Below, one piece after another: positions 8,387 to 16,750 of a stretch of DNA of 64,000 nt. Below the pieces are notes generated by a model that saw only the letters and a program-made list of their open reading frames with translations, was not told the DNA's origin and ran no database searches. The stretch's first letter is position 1. Every line of letters begins with the position of its first letter. Source of the stretch: an uncultured Spirochaetota bacterium (GTDB lineage Bacteria; Spirochaetota; UBA4802; UBA5550); the NCBI GenBank assembly GCA_937872225.1, contig CALMRZ010000034.1, forward strand, positions 1 to 64,000, given 5' to 3'. Position numbers and translations under genes: made by a program.

Positions 8387-10339
8387 TTATCCGGCTTTCC
8401 GTTCATCGTCCACGACCTCGTATTCAGCGTCGTAGACTTTTCCGCCGTTGCCGTGTTCACGGCCGGCTGCCGTTCCCCGGTCCTGAGGGGCCTCCCTCTG
8501 TTCAAAGGGCGTCCCCTGCGCCCCGGCCTGGCCTCCGCCGGCGTTCTGATACAGCCTGCTGCCGAACTGGGCCGCGGCCTGTTCGAGCCGCCCCTTCGCG
8601 GCCCGTATGGCGGCAGCGTCGCTTCCTTCCATGGCGCCCTTCACCGACGCGATCTCCGACTCTATCCTGCTCCGCTCGTCCGCCTGGACGCGGTCGCCGT
8701 TCTCCTTCAGCATCTTTTCAGTGGCGTAGACAACCGAATCCGCCTCGTTGCGGGCATCGATGAGCTCCTTCGCCTTCCGGTCTTCCTCGGAATGGGCCTC
8801 GGCGTCCTTCACCATGTTCTTGATCTCGGCGTCGCTCAGGCCGCTGGAGGACTCGATGCGGATCCGCTGTTCCTTGCCGGTCCCCAGGTCCTTGGCGGAG
8901 ACGTGGACGATGCCGTTGGCGTCGATGTCGAACTCGACCTCGATCTTGGGTACGCCCCGCGGCGCCGGCGCTATGCCCACGAGCTCGAACCTGCCCAGGG
9001 TCCTGTTGTGGACCGCGAGCTCGCGCTCGCCCTGAAGCACGTGGACCGAGACCGCCGGCTGGTTGTCCTCGGCCGTGGTGAAGACCTGGCTCTTCCGCGT
9101 CGGTATGGTGGTGTTGCGTTCGATGAGCCTGGTCATGACGCCGCCCAGGGTCTCGATGCCCAGGGAAAGCGGGGTCACGTCGAGGAGAAGGACGTCATGG
9201 ACGTCGCCGGCCAGTACGCCGCCCTGGATGGCCGCGCCCACCGCCACCACCTCGTCCGGGTTCACGCTCCTGTTCGGCTCGCGTCCGAAGATCTTCTTCA
9301 CGAGCTCCTGCACCGCCGGAATGCGGGTCGAGCCGCCCACCAGGAGCACCTCGTCGATGTCTCCGGCCGTGAGTCCCGCGTCTTGAAGGGCCTGCATGCA
9401 GGGCCCCCGGGTGGAATCGATCAGGTCGCCGACAAGCTGCTCGAACTTCGCCCTGGTCAGGGTGAGGAGCAGGTGCCTCGGCCCGTTCTTGTCGGCGGTG
9501 AGGAAGGGCACGTTCACCTCGGTCTGCGATTTGCTCGACAGCTCGATCTTCGCCTTCTCGGCCGCCTCTTTCAGGCGCTGGAGCGCCATCGTGTCCCCGG
9601 AAACGTCAATGCCGGTCTGGTTCTTGAACTCCTGTATCAGCCACTGGATGACGCGCTGGTCGAAATCGTCGCCCCCCAGGTGGGTGTTCCCGTTGGTGGC
9701 CTTGACCTCGAACACGCCGTCCCCCAGTTCCAGGATGGAAATGTCAAAAGTACCGCCACCCAGGTCGTAGACCGCGACCTTCTCGTTCTTCTTTCCCTTC
9801 TTGTCAAGGCCGTAGGCGAGGGCCGCGGCGGTCGGCTCGTTGATGATCCGCTCCACCTCGAGGCCGGCGATGCGCCCCGCGTCCTTGGTGGCCTGCCGCT
9901 GTTCGTCGTTGAAATACGCCGGCACGGTGATGACGGCCCTGGTCACCTTTTCGCCGAGATAGTCCTCGGCGGTCTGTTTCATCTTCTGCAGTATGCGCGC
10001 CGATATCTCCTGGGGAGTGAAATTGCCGGCATCGGTGCTGACCTTCACGGCCCCCCTGTCGTCGACCACCCGGTAGGGGACCATGCCGATTTCGTCCTTT
10101 ACTTCGCTGAAGCGGCGTCCCATGAACCTCTTGATGGACCGCACGGTGTTGGCCGGGTTTGTAATTATCTGGTTCTTGGCAACCTGACCCACCAGACGCT
10201 CGCCCTTTTCGTTGAAGGCGACAATGGACGGCGTGGTGCGCTGACCCTCGCTGTTCTGGATGACCACCGGGTCGCCGCCGGACATGACGGCAACGCACGA
10301 ATTGGTGGTACCTAAATCTATTCCAATAATCTTGCTCAT
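8387..10339 (-). CDS. dnaK: molecular chaperone DnaK (Hsp70)
   Basis: A 650-residue cytosolic Hsp70 chaperone, close to the usual 640 residues and complete. It begins with [18 protein letters not shown] (phosphate 1 motif), has [16 protein letters not shown] (phosphate 2), the inter-lobe region [13 protein letters not shown] and the linker region [17 protein letters not shown], and ends with a Gly/Gln-rich tail and acidic [18 protein letters not shown] lies just before the ATG. It is the second gene of a heat-shock operon: hsp20 is upstream with 172 bases between them, including a 15-bp hairpin. grpE and dnaJ, the usual partners, are not next to it. Regulation by HrcA through the CIRCE element upstream of hsp20 is likely. 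Confidence 0.98.
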   Translation of the reverse strand: MSKIIGIDLGTTNSCVAVMSGGDPVVIQNSEGQRTTPSIVAFNEKGERLVGQVAKNQIITNPANTVRSIKRFMGRRFSEVKDEIGMVPYRVVDDRGAVKVSTDAGNFTPQEISARILQKMKQTAEDYLGEKVTRAVITVPAYFNDEQRQATKDAGRIAGLEVERIINEPTAAALAYGLDKKGKKNEKVAVYDLGGGTFDISILELGDGVFEVKATNGNTHLGGDDFDQRVIQWLIQEFKNQTGIDVSGDTMALQRLKEAAEKAKIELSSKSQTEVNVPFLTADKNGPRHLLLTLTRAKFEQLVGDLIDSTRGPCMQALQDAGLTAGDIDEVLLVGGSTRIPAVQELVKKIFGREPNRSVNPDEVVAVGAAIQGGVLAGDVHDVLLLDVTPLSLGIETLGGVMTRLIERNTTIPTRKSQVFTTAEDNQPAVSVHVLQGERELAVHNRTLGRFELVGIAPAPRGVPKIEVEFDIDANGIVHVSAKDLGTGKEQRIRIESSSGLSDAEIKNMVKDAEAHSEEDRKAKELIDARNEADSVVYATEKMLKENGDRVQADERSRIESEIASVKGAMEGSDAAAIRAAKGRLEQAAAQFGSRLYQNAGGGQAGAQGTPFEQREAPQDRGTAAGREHGNGGKVYDAEYEVVDDERKAG

Positions 10340-10363
10340 GTTCTTCCTCCTTTTTCTTCTCCA

Positions 10364-10404
10364 GGAAGAGGCCCGACCTGCAATGTCCCGGTCGGGCCTC
10401 TTCC
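10364..10404 (-). other. 15-bp hairpin in the hsp20-dnaK intergenic region
   Basis: Arms 10364-10378 and 10390-10404 (GGAAGAGGCCCGACC and its complement) pair perfectly with an 11-base loop. It ends about 10 bases before the dnaK ribosome site and lacks a U-run, so it is more likely an mRNA processing or stabilising structure than a terminator. Confidence 0.6.
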
Positions 10405-10511
10405 ATCTTGCTTTTTAATCCTGTAAAATGTCTTGCTTGCGGGCTTTCTTATAAGCCCTATCCTTCACCCCTTCCGGGGGGGCGTCTGCAACACCGCCCC
10501 CGGGCTCCCCG

Positions 10512-10946
10512 TCAATGCACCTCCACATTGATCTTTTTGGGCTGTGCGGCTTCCTCTTTGGGGAGCTCAATATCAAGGATACCATTCTTATAATTCGCCT
10601 TAACTTCATCAGCCTTGATTCCTTCGGGAAGGACTATCGTCCTTGAAAAGGAACCGAACGACCGTTCACAATAATAGTAATTCCGACTTTTATCCTCTTC
10701 CGTCTTTTCTTCCTTCTTCTCGCCTGCAATCGTCAGCATATTTTCTTTCAAAGTGACATTGAGGTCTTTCTCATCAAGACCGGGAATTTCAGCTTTTACA
10801 TGGACGGCCTTGTCGTCCTCATGGACATCAAGTTTCGGAAATACTTCACTACCCAGCAGGTCAGCCGGAACCATCCTGAAAAAATCATCAAAAACTGTTG
10901 AAAGGGCGAAATCAGCCTCATTTAATCTTGCTAAACCCCATTTCAT
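10512..10946 (-). CDS. small heat-shock protein, Hsp20/alpha-crystallin family
   Basis: A 144-residue ATP-independent chaperone that holds unfolding proteins for DnaK. The alpha-crystallin domain is recognisable: VHVKAEIPGLDEKDLNVTL, NYYYCERSFGSFSRTIVLPEGI and the strand ANYKNGILDIELPK. The C-terminal IxI-like anchor is weak (KKINVEVH). The start at 10946 is set by AGGAGG 6 bases upstream; the longer open frame would begin inside the CIRCE element and is rejected. It is the first gene of the operon with dnaK and sits directly behind a sigma-70 promoter and HrcA operator. Confidence 0.95.
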   Translation of the reverse strand: MKWGLARLNEADFALSTVFDDFFRMVPADLLGSEVFPKLDVHEDDKAVHVKAEIPGLDEKDLNVTLKENMLTIAGEKKEEKTEEDKSRNYYYCERSFGSFSRTIVLPEGIKADEVKANYKNGILDIELPKEEAAQPKKINVEVH

Positions 10947-10971
10947 GACACGCCTCCTTTTGGCTTTTTTG

Positions 10972-10998
10972 TTAGCACTCATCTTTATTGAGTGCTAA
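10972..10998 (-). promoter_or_regulatory. CIRCE element (HrcA operator)
   Basis: Perfect TTAGCACTC-N9-GAGTGCTAA: arms at 10972-10980 and 10990-10998. This is the known HrcA repressor site of heat-shock operons. It lies between the promoter (11013-11041) and the hsp20 start, overlapping the early transcribed region, as is usual. hrcA itself is not in this window. Confidence 0.97.
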
Positions 10999-11012
10999 CA
11001 ATTTATGTAATA

Positions 11013-11041
11013 AATATACATAAGTCGGAGCAAATCGTCAA
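11013..11041 (-). promoter_or_regulatory. sigma-70 promoter of the hsp20-dnaK operon
   Basis: On the minus strand, TTGACG (11041-11036), a 17-base spacer and TATATT (11018-11013). Transcription should begin near 11006, 8 bases before the CIRCE element. Confidence 0.85.
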
Positions 11042-11066
11042 TATACAGGTCAATTTTTTTTATTTT

Positions 11067-12107
11067 TTAATGCCAGGTGCCGCCTATTCTCCAGCGGGGT
11101 TTTCTGGTAATCCTGGTATAATGGTCCGGAATAAACTGCTCTGACCCCTGAAGGGGATGATTTACAATATTATCATGGTTTGCTCTGACCCCCCATTCCG
11201 GGACTGTGTCAGCCAGTTCAAGGAGTTTCGTTATCCTTTTCCTGGTATGGGGATGGGTCCGAAGAACGGACGGCCCCGGCACCCTTCTGCCGGGCATAAA
11301 GATGAGGTCCCTGAGCCTCATCGGATAAAGTTCCAGCTTTTGAAGGGCGCCGGCAAGGCCCCGGGGGTCCCCGGTGAGCCTGACCGCGTTGAGATCCGCG
11401 TCATATTCCCTGATCCGAGAGAGGGCCAGCTGGAGAAGAACCGTCAGGTAGGGCGCGAGAAATATCACCAGCACGGCCCAGAGGGGGATCTCAGCGGCCC
11501 CGAAAAGAATGATGGGGAAATACAGGGCCAGGAGCATGAATCCCACGGTGGAAAAAATATTGGTAAAACGGCTGATGGCGTCGGCCAGGCCCATGATCCA
11601 GAGGTCGTTATGCTCGATGTGACTCACCTCGTGGGCCAGTATCCCGGCCATTTCCTCCCGGTCCATGCTTCTCAGAATGCCGTCGGTGAGGACGATGGCC
11701 GCCCGGTCCTTCCGTCCCACGGTGAAGGCGTTCATGACGCTGCTCGGCACGTAGTAAAGCTCCGGCAGCGCCGGCAGGCCGGCCCTCCCCGCGATTTCAC
11801 CGAGGACGCGGTACAGGCCGGGGGCCTCTTCGGCCATGATCCTCTTCGCGCCGTAGGTCCTTAATACCATGGCAGGGGACAGGCGGGGGCTCATGAGAAA
11901 GATCATGGAACCGACCAGGACCGCCACCAAGAGGCCCAGTTTGCCGGCCACCAGGAGGCCGATGACGGCAAAAATCGCCGCCATGGATCCCAGAATAAGC
12001 AGGGACTGGAAGACATTGACCAGTTTCCGTATATACATTCTTCCTTCAGCCATTACTCTTATGCTTCCAATTCCGGTGGCCCTCCGGCGTGTCCGCCATG
12101 GTACCAA
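11067..12107 (-). CDS. htpX: HtpX-like membrane zinc metalloprotease (M48 family)
   Basis: A 346-residue inner-membrane protease that degrades misfolded membrane proteins. Two membrane segments lie near residues 34-75, then HEVSH (the zinc site of family M48) and, further on, SRIREYDADLNAV, which supplies the third zinc ligand and the conserved EYxAD signature. Two more hydrophobic segments lie between these motifs. The TTG at 12107 is 10 bases after the htrA stop codon and has GGGAGG upstream, but the family usually begins at the later MYIRKLVNVF (12035), so the start is uncertain. The last 35 residues are not typical of the family. It is the second gene after htrA, a sensible pair for envelope protein quality control. 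Confidence 0.9.
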   Translation of the reverse strand: MVPWRTRRRATGIGSIRVMAEGRMYIRKLVNVFQSLLILGSMAAIFAVIGLLVAGKLGLLVAVLVGSMIFLMSPRLSPAMVLRTYGAKRIMAEEAPGLYRVLGEIAGRAGLPALPELYYVPSSVMNAFTVGRKDRAAIVLTDGILRSMDREEMAGILAHEVSHIEHNDLWIMGLADAISRFTNIFSTVGFMLLALYFPIILFGAAEIPLWAVLVIFLAPYLTVLLQLALSRIREYDADLNAVRLTGDPRGLAGALQKLELYPMRLRDLIFMPGRRVPGPSVLRTHPHTRKRITKLLELADTVPEWGVRANHDNIVNHPLQGSEQFIPDHYTRITRKPRWRIGGTWH

Positions 12108-12117
12108 TATACCTCCC

Positions 12118-13257
12118 TTATGGCCGTTCGCCCACTGTCACGAAAAGGTTTATCTTCGCCTTCTTGCGCCAGACCGTGACCTGCAGGGTCTTGCCGATGG
12201 GCGTCTTTTCCACGATCCCGACCAGGTCGCCGAAGTCCTTGATGGACGAGCCCCCCACGGAAAGGATCACGTCGCCGACCTTCAGGCCGCCCCTGTCGGC
12301 CGGGCCGCCGTCGACCACCTGCCCCACCAGGGCGCCCTCATTGTTCGGGAGACCAAGCTCCTTCCCGTACTCCTCGGTGAGGGGCACGATCTGTACGCCG
12401 ATGTAGCCGCGCTTGATCTTCTTGTGCGTCTTGAGCTGTTCCAGAACGGCTTTCGCCGTGTTGATGGGGATGGCGAAGCCGATGCCGATGTTGCCCCCGG
12501 TCTGGGAATAGATCATCCGGTTGATGCCGATGACCTCTCCATAGACATTAAGAAGGGGTCCGCCGCTGTTGCCGGGATTGATGGACGCGTCGGTCTGTAT
12601 ATGGCTCTGCGAATCGCCCATCAGGTCAAGGTCGCGCCGGCCCACGGCGCTCACCACGCCCACCGTGAAGGTCCGGTCCAGGCCGAAGGGGTTCCCGATG
12701 GCGATGGACCAGTCACCCACTTTCACCGTGCTGGAGTCGCCCAGGTAGACCGGCTCAAGTTTCTCCTTCGGGCTGATCTTCAGCAGGGCCAGGTCCGTCC
12801 GCTCATCAGAGCCGACAATCGTCGCGTCATACAGAGTCGAATCGATCTTGACCTTGACCCTGTCCACGCCGTTGACCACGTGATAGTTGGTGCAGATATA
12901 GCCATCGGCCGAAAGTATGAAGCCGGTGCCCAGGCCGGTGCGCTTCTGGGTCCGCGGCTGTCCCTGTCCGGGATTTCCGAAAAACTCCCTGAAGAAAGGA
13001 TCGTTGAAGAAGGGATTCTGCTGCATTTTCACCGTCTGCTCGGTGCTGATGTAGACGACCTTGTGCTTGTTGAGTTCGAATATCTTCCTGAAGGCATCCT
13101 GCACCTTTACCGCGTCGGCAACCGCGCCGCCGCTTTTCAGCGGTGAATCGCCTGAAGCGCCGAAGAGCTTCCCGCCGCGGTCCATGCAGAACAGCGAGAG
13201 CAGCAAGACCGCCGAAAGCGCGGGTATCGCCGTAATGAGAAATCTTTTTGTACGCAT
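12118..13257 (-). CDS. HtrA/DegP-like serine protease with one PDZ domain
   Basis: A 379-residue periplasmic protease. An N-terminal hydrophobic segment (residues 6-24) acts as signal or anchor. The trypsin-like domain has the triad His126 (TNYHVV), Asp155 (RTDLALLK) and Ser231 (GNSGGPLL). A single PDZ domain follows (about 285-379: GYIGVQIVPLTEEYGKELGL, then GPADRGGLKVGDVILSVGG). DegP has two PDZ domains, so this resembles DegS or the one-PDZ HtrA group. A cysteine at residue 24 might be a relaxed spirochaete lipobox, but Phe before it makes this doubtful. AAGGAG precedes the ATG. It is first in an operon with htpX. Confidence 0.93.
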   Translation of the reverse strand: MRTKRFLITAIPALSAVLLLSLFCMDRGGKLFGASGDSPLKSGGAVADAVKVQDAFRKIFELNKHKVVYISTEQTVKMQQNPFFNDPFFREFFGNPGQGQPRTQKRTGLGTGFILSADGYICTNYHVVNGVDRVKVKIDSTLYDATIVGSDERTDLALLKISPKEKLEPVYLGDSSTVKVGDWSIAIGNPFGLDRTFTVGVVSAVGRRDLDLMGDSQSHIQTDASINPGNSGGPLLNVYGEVIGINRMIYSQTGGNIGIGFAIPINTAKAVLEQLKTHKKIKRGYIGVQIVPLTEEYGKELGLPNNEGALVGQVVDGGPADRGGLKVGDVILSVGGSSIKDFGDLVGIVEKTPIGKTLQVTVWRKKAKINLFVTVGERP

Positions 13258-13389
13258 AGATATACTCCTTTATAAATATAAATCGTAGTCCGAATCTTTT
13301 TCATTCTTCGACGGGAGAGGGAATTCTTTAAAACTCCAGACCCGGGCAATTAATTGATATTGTCGCCAACCGGAAAAGAATGTTACAGA

Positions 13390-13460
13390 TTGAAAATAAA
13401 TATTGGATTTCCTGTATACTTGAGTATGTAAAACAAAGGGGCCGGGGGGCAAAGCCCCTT
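13390..13460 (+). other. intergenic region with weak promoter and GC hairpin
   Basis: TTGAAA (13390-13395) and TATACT (13415-13420) are 19 bases apart, a long spacer. A 7-bp hairpin AAGGGGC/GCCCCTT (13436-13460) follows. Between htrA and the peptidase-like gene nothing else is evident. Confidence 0.3.
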
Positions 13461-13534
13461 AAAAAGCCTCGCGGGGCCTAATTTTACTTGCATTCCACGG
13501 TAAAACCTGCATAGGATTGCGGCGGAAACAGTCC

Positions 13535-14173
13535 ATGGCACCGGTAAAAAATAATTGCAACATAACCGTCGGTTTCTCCACAACCAGGCTGCTCTCTTCG
13601 CGCGTCATCCGGTGGGTCACCAGGTCCTCCTGCAGCCATGCCTTCATCGCCTTCGACGACCGGTCCCTGAACATGAGGATGGTGATGCAGGCTGAGTCAT
13701 GGGGCTTCGAGCTCCGGCCCTGGGACCGGTGGATACGCCACAACACCCTGGTGGCGGAATTCCGTCCCACCGGTCCCTCCCTTGAGGAAGCCCTCCAGAT
13801 TATAGCCAGGCGCCTCGGCACCAAGTTCGACTACCGGAGCGCCGTCATCATCGGGCTGAAGAGCCTGGTCCAGTCATGGTCCCGGAACCGGTACACCCTG
13901 AACCTTAACCAGAGCCCCTGGAAGCTCACCTGTTCTGAGGCGGTGGTGCGGTTTCTCAAACAGGGCGGCTACGCCGCGGTGAAAAAGAGCGATCCCGAGA
14001 CCACGAGCCCGGGCTCCCTTCTCAAAGCGGTGCTGGCCGATACGGATGAATTCGAAGCGAACTACCTGAAGATACGGTACCTCGCCTTCGACCGCACGCT
14101 GCAGATAGACCCCGGGAAGTTCAAGAAATCCGTCTTTGTATTCAGAAAAAAACGTCCTGTCGGAGCACGGTAA
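13535..14173 (+). CDS. putative permuted papain-like (NlpC/P60, YiiX-type) hydrolase
   Basis: A 212-residue protein. SCSHAFIAFDD supplies a His near the N-terminus and LTCSEAVVRFLKQGG a Cys further on. This His-then-Cys order is the mark of circularly permuted NlpC/P60-like proteins (YiiX/YaeF group), which cleave amide or thioester bonds. No signal peptide is seen, so it may act in the cytosol. The start at 13535 is preferred to 13517, although no strong ribosome site is seen for either. The stop codon overlaps the ATG of the next gene by one base (TAATG), indicating translational coupling. Substrate unknown; the family call is from two motifs only. Confidence 0.6.
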   Translation: MAPVKNNCNITVGFSTTRLLSSRVIRWVTRSSCSHAFIAFDDRSLNMRMVMQAESWGFELRPWDRWIRHNTLVAEFRPTGPSLEEALQIIARRLGTKFDYRSAVIIGLKSLVQSWSRNRYTLNLNQSPWKLTCSEAVVRFLKQGGYAAVKKSDPETTSPGSLLKAVLADTDEFEANYLKIRYLAFDRTLQIDPGKFKKSVFVFRKKRPVGAR

Positions 14174-14496
14174 TGCCACAGATAGATTACATGAAAGTGA
14201 TCGGCGCGCTTGCCAAAACGCTGAGCATGGAGACCATTGACATGAAGTTCCATGACAGGTCGACGGACCGGCTTGACATCATCATGGGCGCCGCCGCCGC
14301 GCAGGAAAAGAAATTCACGCTGTCGCTGACGAACTTTTCGGCGGAACTGGCCTTTTCAAAGCAGTACCTTTCGGAAAAGGATTTTGAGAAGTGGATAACC
14401 GCGTTCGAGTACGAACTGGAGCAGGCTTTCATGAAAAACGTCACCATCCACCGGGATGAAGACGCTTCAAGCCATATTCTCAAGATAGGGATATAG
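14173..14496 (+). CDS. conserved-looking small protein, unknown function
   Basis: A 107-residue soluble protein without signal peptide or recognisable motif. It is rich in charged and aromatic residues (EKKFTLSLTNFSAELAFSKQ, FEKWITAFEYELEQAF), suggesting an alpha/beta fold. Its start overlaps the stop of the preceding permuted-papain-like gene, and 9 bases separate it from the following sixA-like gene, so the three probably form one operon. Confidence 0.6.
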   Translation: MPQIDYMKVIGALAKTLSMETIDMKFHDRSTDRLDIIMGAAAAQEKKFTLSLTNFSAELAFSKQYLSEKDFEKWITAFEYELEQAFMKNVTIHRDEDASSHILKIGI

Positions 14497-14505
14497 GAGG
14501 ATGCC

Positions 14506-14967
14506 ATGGCCCTCTTCCTGGTTCAGCACGGAAAAGCAGCCCCGGCGGAAATCGACCCCGAACGGGGCCTTACCACCGAAGGACGCGCCGAAGTGGATCG
14601 CATCGCCTCGGTGGCAGAGGGATACGGCGTGCGGGTCGGGGCCATAGTGCACAGCGGGAAAAAACGCGCCCGCGAGACCGCTGAAATTTTTTGCGAAAAA
14701 CTGGGGGCGGGAATCAGCATCTGCGCCGCTGCCGGCATGGACCCGAACGATGATGTGGCGGCTTTTGCAGGCAGAGTCAGCGCGGCGGACAACATGATGC
14801 TCGTCGGCCACCTCCCCTTCATGGAAAAACTGGCTTCCTTTCTGATAACTGGTTCGCCGGACCGGCCCGTGTTCAAATTCCAGAATGGCGGCATAGTCTG
14901 CCTCGACATCCACCCTGCCGCCGGGACATGGGTGATCGTCTGGGCCCTGATGCCACGCATCGGCTGA
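14506..14967 (+). CDS. sixA: SixA-like phosphohistidine phosphatase
   Basis: A 153-residue member of the histidine phosphatase superfamily. LVQHGKA holds the catalytic His8 in the QHG form used by SixA-like proteins, LTTEGRAEV is the typical next segment, KRARETAEIF holds the phosphate-binding arginine, and VGHLPF has the second His (102). SixA of E. coli removes phosphate from histidine phosphotransfer domains; here the target is unknown. GGAGG precedes the ATG by 6-7 bases. Third gene of the apparent three-gene operon. Confidence 0.85.
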   Translation: MALFLVQHGKAAPAEIDPERGLTTEGRAEVDRIASVAEGYGVRVGAIVHSGKKRARETAEIFCEKLGAGISICAAAGMDPNDDVAAFAGRVSAADNMMLVGHLPFMEKLASFLITGSPDRPVFKFQNGGIVCLDIHPAAGTWVIVWALMPRIG

Positions 14968-15067
14968 TTTCGGCCGGTTTTGAAATATTATTGACAGAAA
15001 CCGAACAGACGGTTTTAATACATTGAGATTTTGATTCCTCCAAGATTACATGAGATGGAGCTTTTTC

Positions 15068-15658
15068 ATGAATGACACCCATGCCTGCGCCAGGGACAGG
15101 GAATTGCTGGAAAGCCAGGGAGCGGTGCACTGCACCGTATGCAACAAGGAAATCGACTACCTTACGTCCCTGGTGTCGGGCTCTCCCCAGGACGCCATAT
15201 ATATATGCTTCGAATCGATAAAGCAGAAGATCTTCGTGTATGGCAAATATCTCGGCGGAACATACGGGGCGCTGCAGATCAAGAAATATTACACCAGGGA
15301 CGAATGCGGCAGGAAGGTGTGCGAGGACGACATGCGCGCCCTTCTAGCAAAAGACAGCCGCGAGGAATACTCGCGCCTGGTGACCTGCACGAAAGGCAAC
15401 ATGGAATCAATCATCCTGACCAGGGACATCATCGACGCCAGGAAACGGGACCTCACGGAGGGCCGCCTGAGGGAATTATTCAACAATCCCAACAGCGAGA
15501 AAAAATACTACTGCCACGAGCACGCAACTCAAAGCGGGTTGGTGTGCCAGTGCGGGGCGGAACTCATACAGCTCGGATCTGAAAAGCACCGCGACCTGAC
15601 CGGCATGGAAGACCAGAAATTCGTGGAAACATACCTGAGAGAGGTCCTGTCGTTCTGA
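15068..15658 (+). CDS. cysteine-rich, probably metal-binding protein, unknown
   Basis: A 196-residue soluble protein with several Cys pairs typical of zinc ribbons: CTVCNKEI, CGRKVCEDD, YYCHEHA and CQCGAEL. The cysteines fall near both ends with a helical segment between them (RDIIDARKRDLTEGRLRELF). The start at 15068 is preferred to the Met at 15050 because GGAG lies 8 bases before it. It ends 17 bases from the converging lipoprotein gene. I do not recognise the family; zinc binding is inferred from the Cys spacing. Confidence 0.65.
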   Translation: MNDTHACARDRELLESQGAVHCTVCNKEIDYLTSLVSGSPQDAIYICFESIKQKIFVYGKYLGGTYGALQIKKYYTRDECGRKVCEDDMRALLAKDSREEYSRLVTCTKGNMESIILTRDIIDARKRDLTEGRLRELFNNPNSEKKYYCHEHATQSGLVCQCGAELIQLGSEKHRDLTGMEDQKFVETYLREVLSF

Positions 15659-15674
15659 CCAGCCCGGCGGCCTG

Positions 15675-16172
15675 TCACCATTCCTCTTCCTTTTTTTCCT
15701 CCTTTTCAGCGACGCCGCGCGACACGTAATCACGGATGCCGTCCATGAGGACATTCATTTTTTTCCTGACCTTCTCGAACTCGGTTCTGTATTCCATCGG
15801 GCTTGACCTGATCTGCCGCTCATCGTAATACACGATAACATTGTCGAAGGTGACCCGGTAGCGGTTCTCCTTGATTTCGATGGTCAGGTTGTAGCTGAAC
15901 TGACGGTCCACCAGAAAGTCGAAATACTCCGAGTATTTCCCCGTTCCCTTGGCGATGATCTTTCCCTTGTCGCGGTCCTTCACGACAATATCGTCATTGA
16001 CGTTGACAAGCTTCTTCGCGCACCAGTCAAGGGCGCGGTCAAAAATCTCGTTTTTCGGGAGATTCACCGTAAAGACCTGGCGCACCATCCGCTCCTTCTC
16101 AGGGACCTTGACCAGCGTTCCGCAACCGGCAAGGAAAACCAGGCCGATGAAAAAACCCGCACTATATTTCAT
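15675..16172 (-). CDS. lipoprotein with DUF4468-like domain
   Basis: A 165-residue lipoprotein: signal peptide and lipobox VFLAGC. The body, with KNEIFDRALDWCAKKLV, GKIIAKGTGKY and YNLTIEIKENRYRVTFDNV, matches the pattern of the DUF4468 (TBP-like fold) domain found in envelope proteins of unknown role. The C-terminus is a charged Glu/Lys tail (AEKEEKKEEEW). Confidence 0.75.
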   Translation of the reverse strand: MKYSAGFFIGLVFLAGCGTLVKVPEKERMVRQVFTVNLPKNEIFDRALDWCAKKLVNVNDDIVVKDRDKGKIIAKGTGKYSEYFDFLVDRQFSYNLTIEIKENRYRVTFDNVIVYYDERQIRSSPMEYRTEFEKVRKKMNVLMDGIRDYVSRGVAEKEEKKEEEW

Positions 16173-16301
16173 GATGAAACCGCCTTTCGCATGGAGTGCC
16201 CTTCTTGTACTATACGCGCTGTTTTAATCAAGAAAAAAACCGGGTCGCATTTTTTAAAGACGATGCCGAAGTGCCACATGGCGGGGCGTCACTACGGCGC
16301 G

Positions 16302-16517
16302 TCAGGAGATATTCACCAGGAAGGACATGTTGCTGGCAACAATGGAGGAATCCTTTTTTGGCAGGGGCATCTCCAGGGGGCACATGACCACCAGGGGCCT
16401 CCCCTTTTTATCCTGGGCAACGACCCGATTATCAAAGCTGCCGCTGAACTCGCAGATGATCCCGTCCAGCTGCGATTTATAGTGATATTTGCATTTTTTG
16501 CAATCTTCAAGCTTCAT
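16302..16517 (-). CDS. small cysteine-containing protein, unknown
   Basis: A 71-residue protein starting MKLEDCKKCKYH; Cys at CKKC, ICEF and MCPLEMPL suggest a small metal site. The ATG at 16517 has GGAGG 7 bases upstream, which supports translation from here rather than from the TTG at 16523. No family recognised. It lies alone between the DUF4468 lipoprotein and the diverging TPR gene. Confidence 0.55.
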   Translation of the reverse strand: MKLEDCKKCKYHYKSQLDGIICEFSGSFDNRVVAQDKKGRPLVVMCPLEMPLPKKDSSIVASNMSFLVNIS

Positions 16518-16750
16518 CTGCAAACCTCCACACGAGGGCTCCCTGATAGCGTAGAATCCCTCAATGGTAATGAGACATAATACTATAACATACTGTTTTT
16601 GTCCTCATGTTTCAACTTTTTTTTCAAAAAATCCCCCAATTGCCGCCGACATCGACCCGAACTCCGGGAAAAATGCCTGGACAAAAGTGAAAAAGCCCAC
16701 CATATCGAATAACTGTTAGTATGTTCAGATCTGTCATCAGGAGCCAGACC

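Noticed and set aside
8384-10315. 643-codon open frame on the plus strand opposite dnaK
   Set aside because: Long antisense frames opposite dnaK are a known effect of its codon use in GC-rich genomes. No ribosome site or protein motif is present.
10364-10404. Terminator between hsp20 and dnaK
   Set aside because: No U-run follows the stem, and dnaK would lack a promoter of its own.
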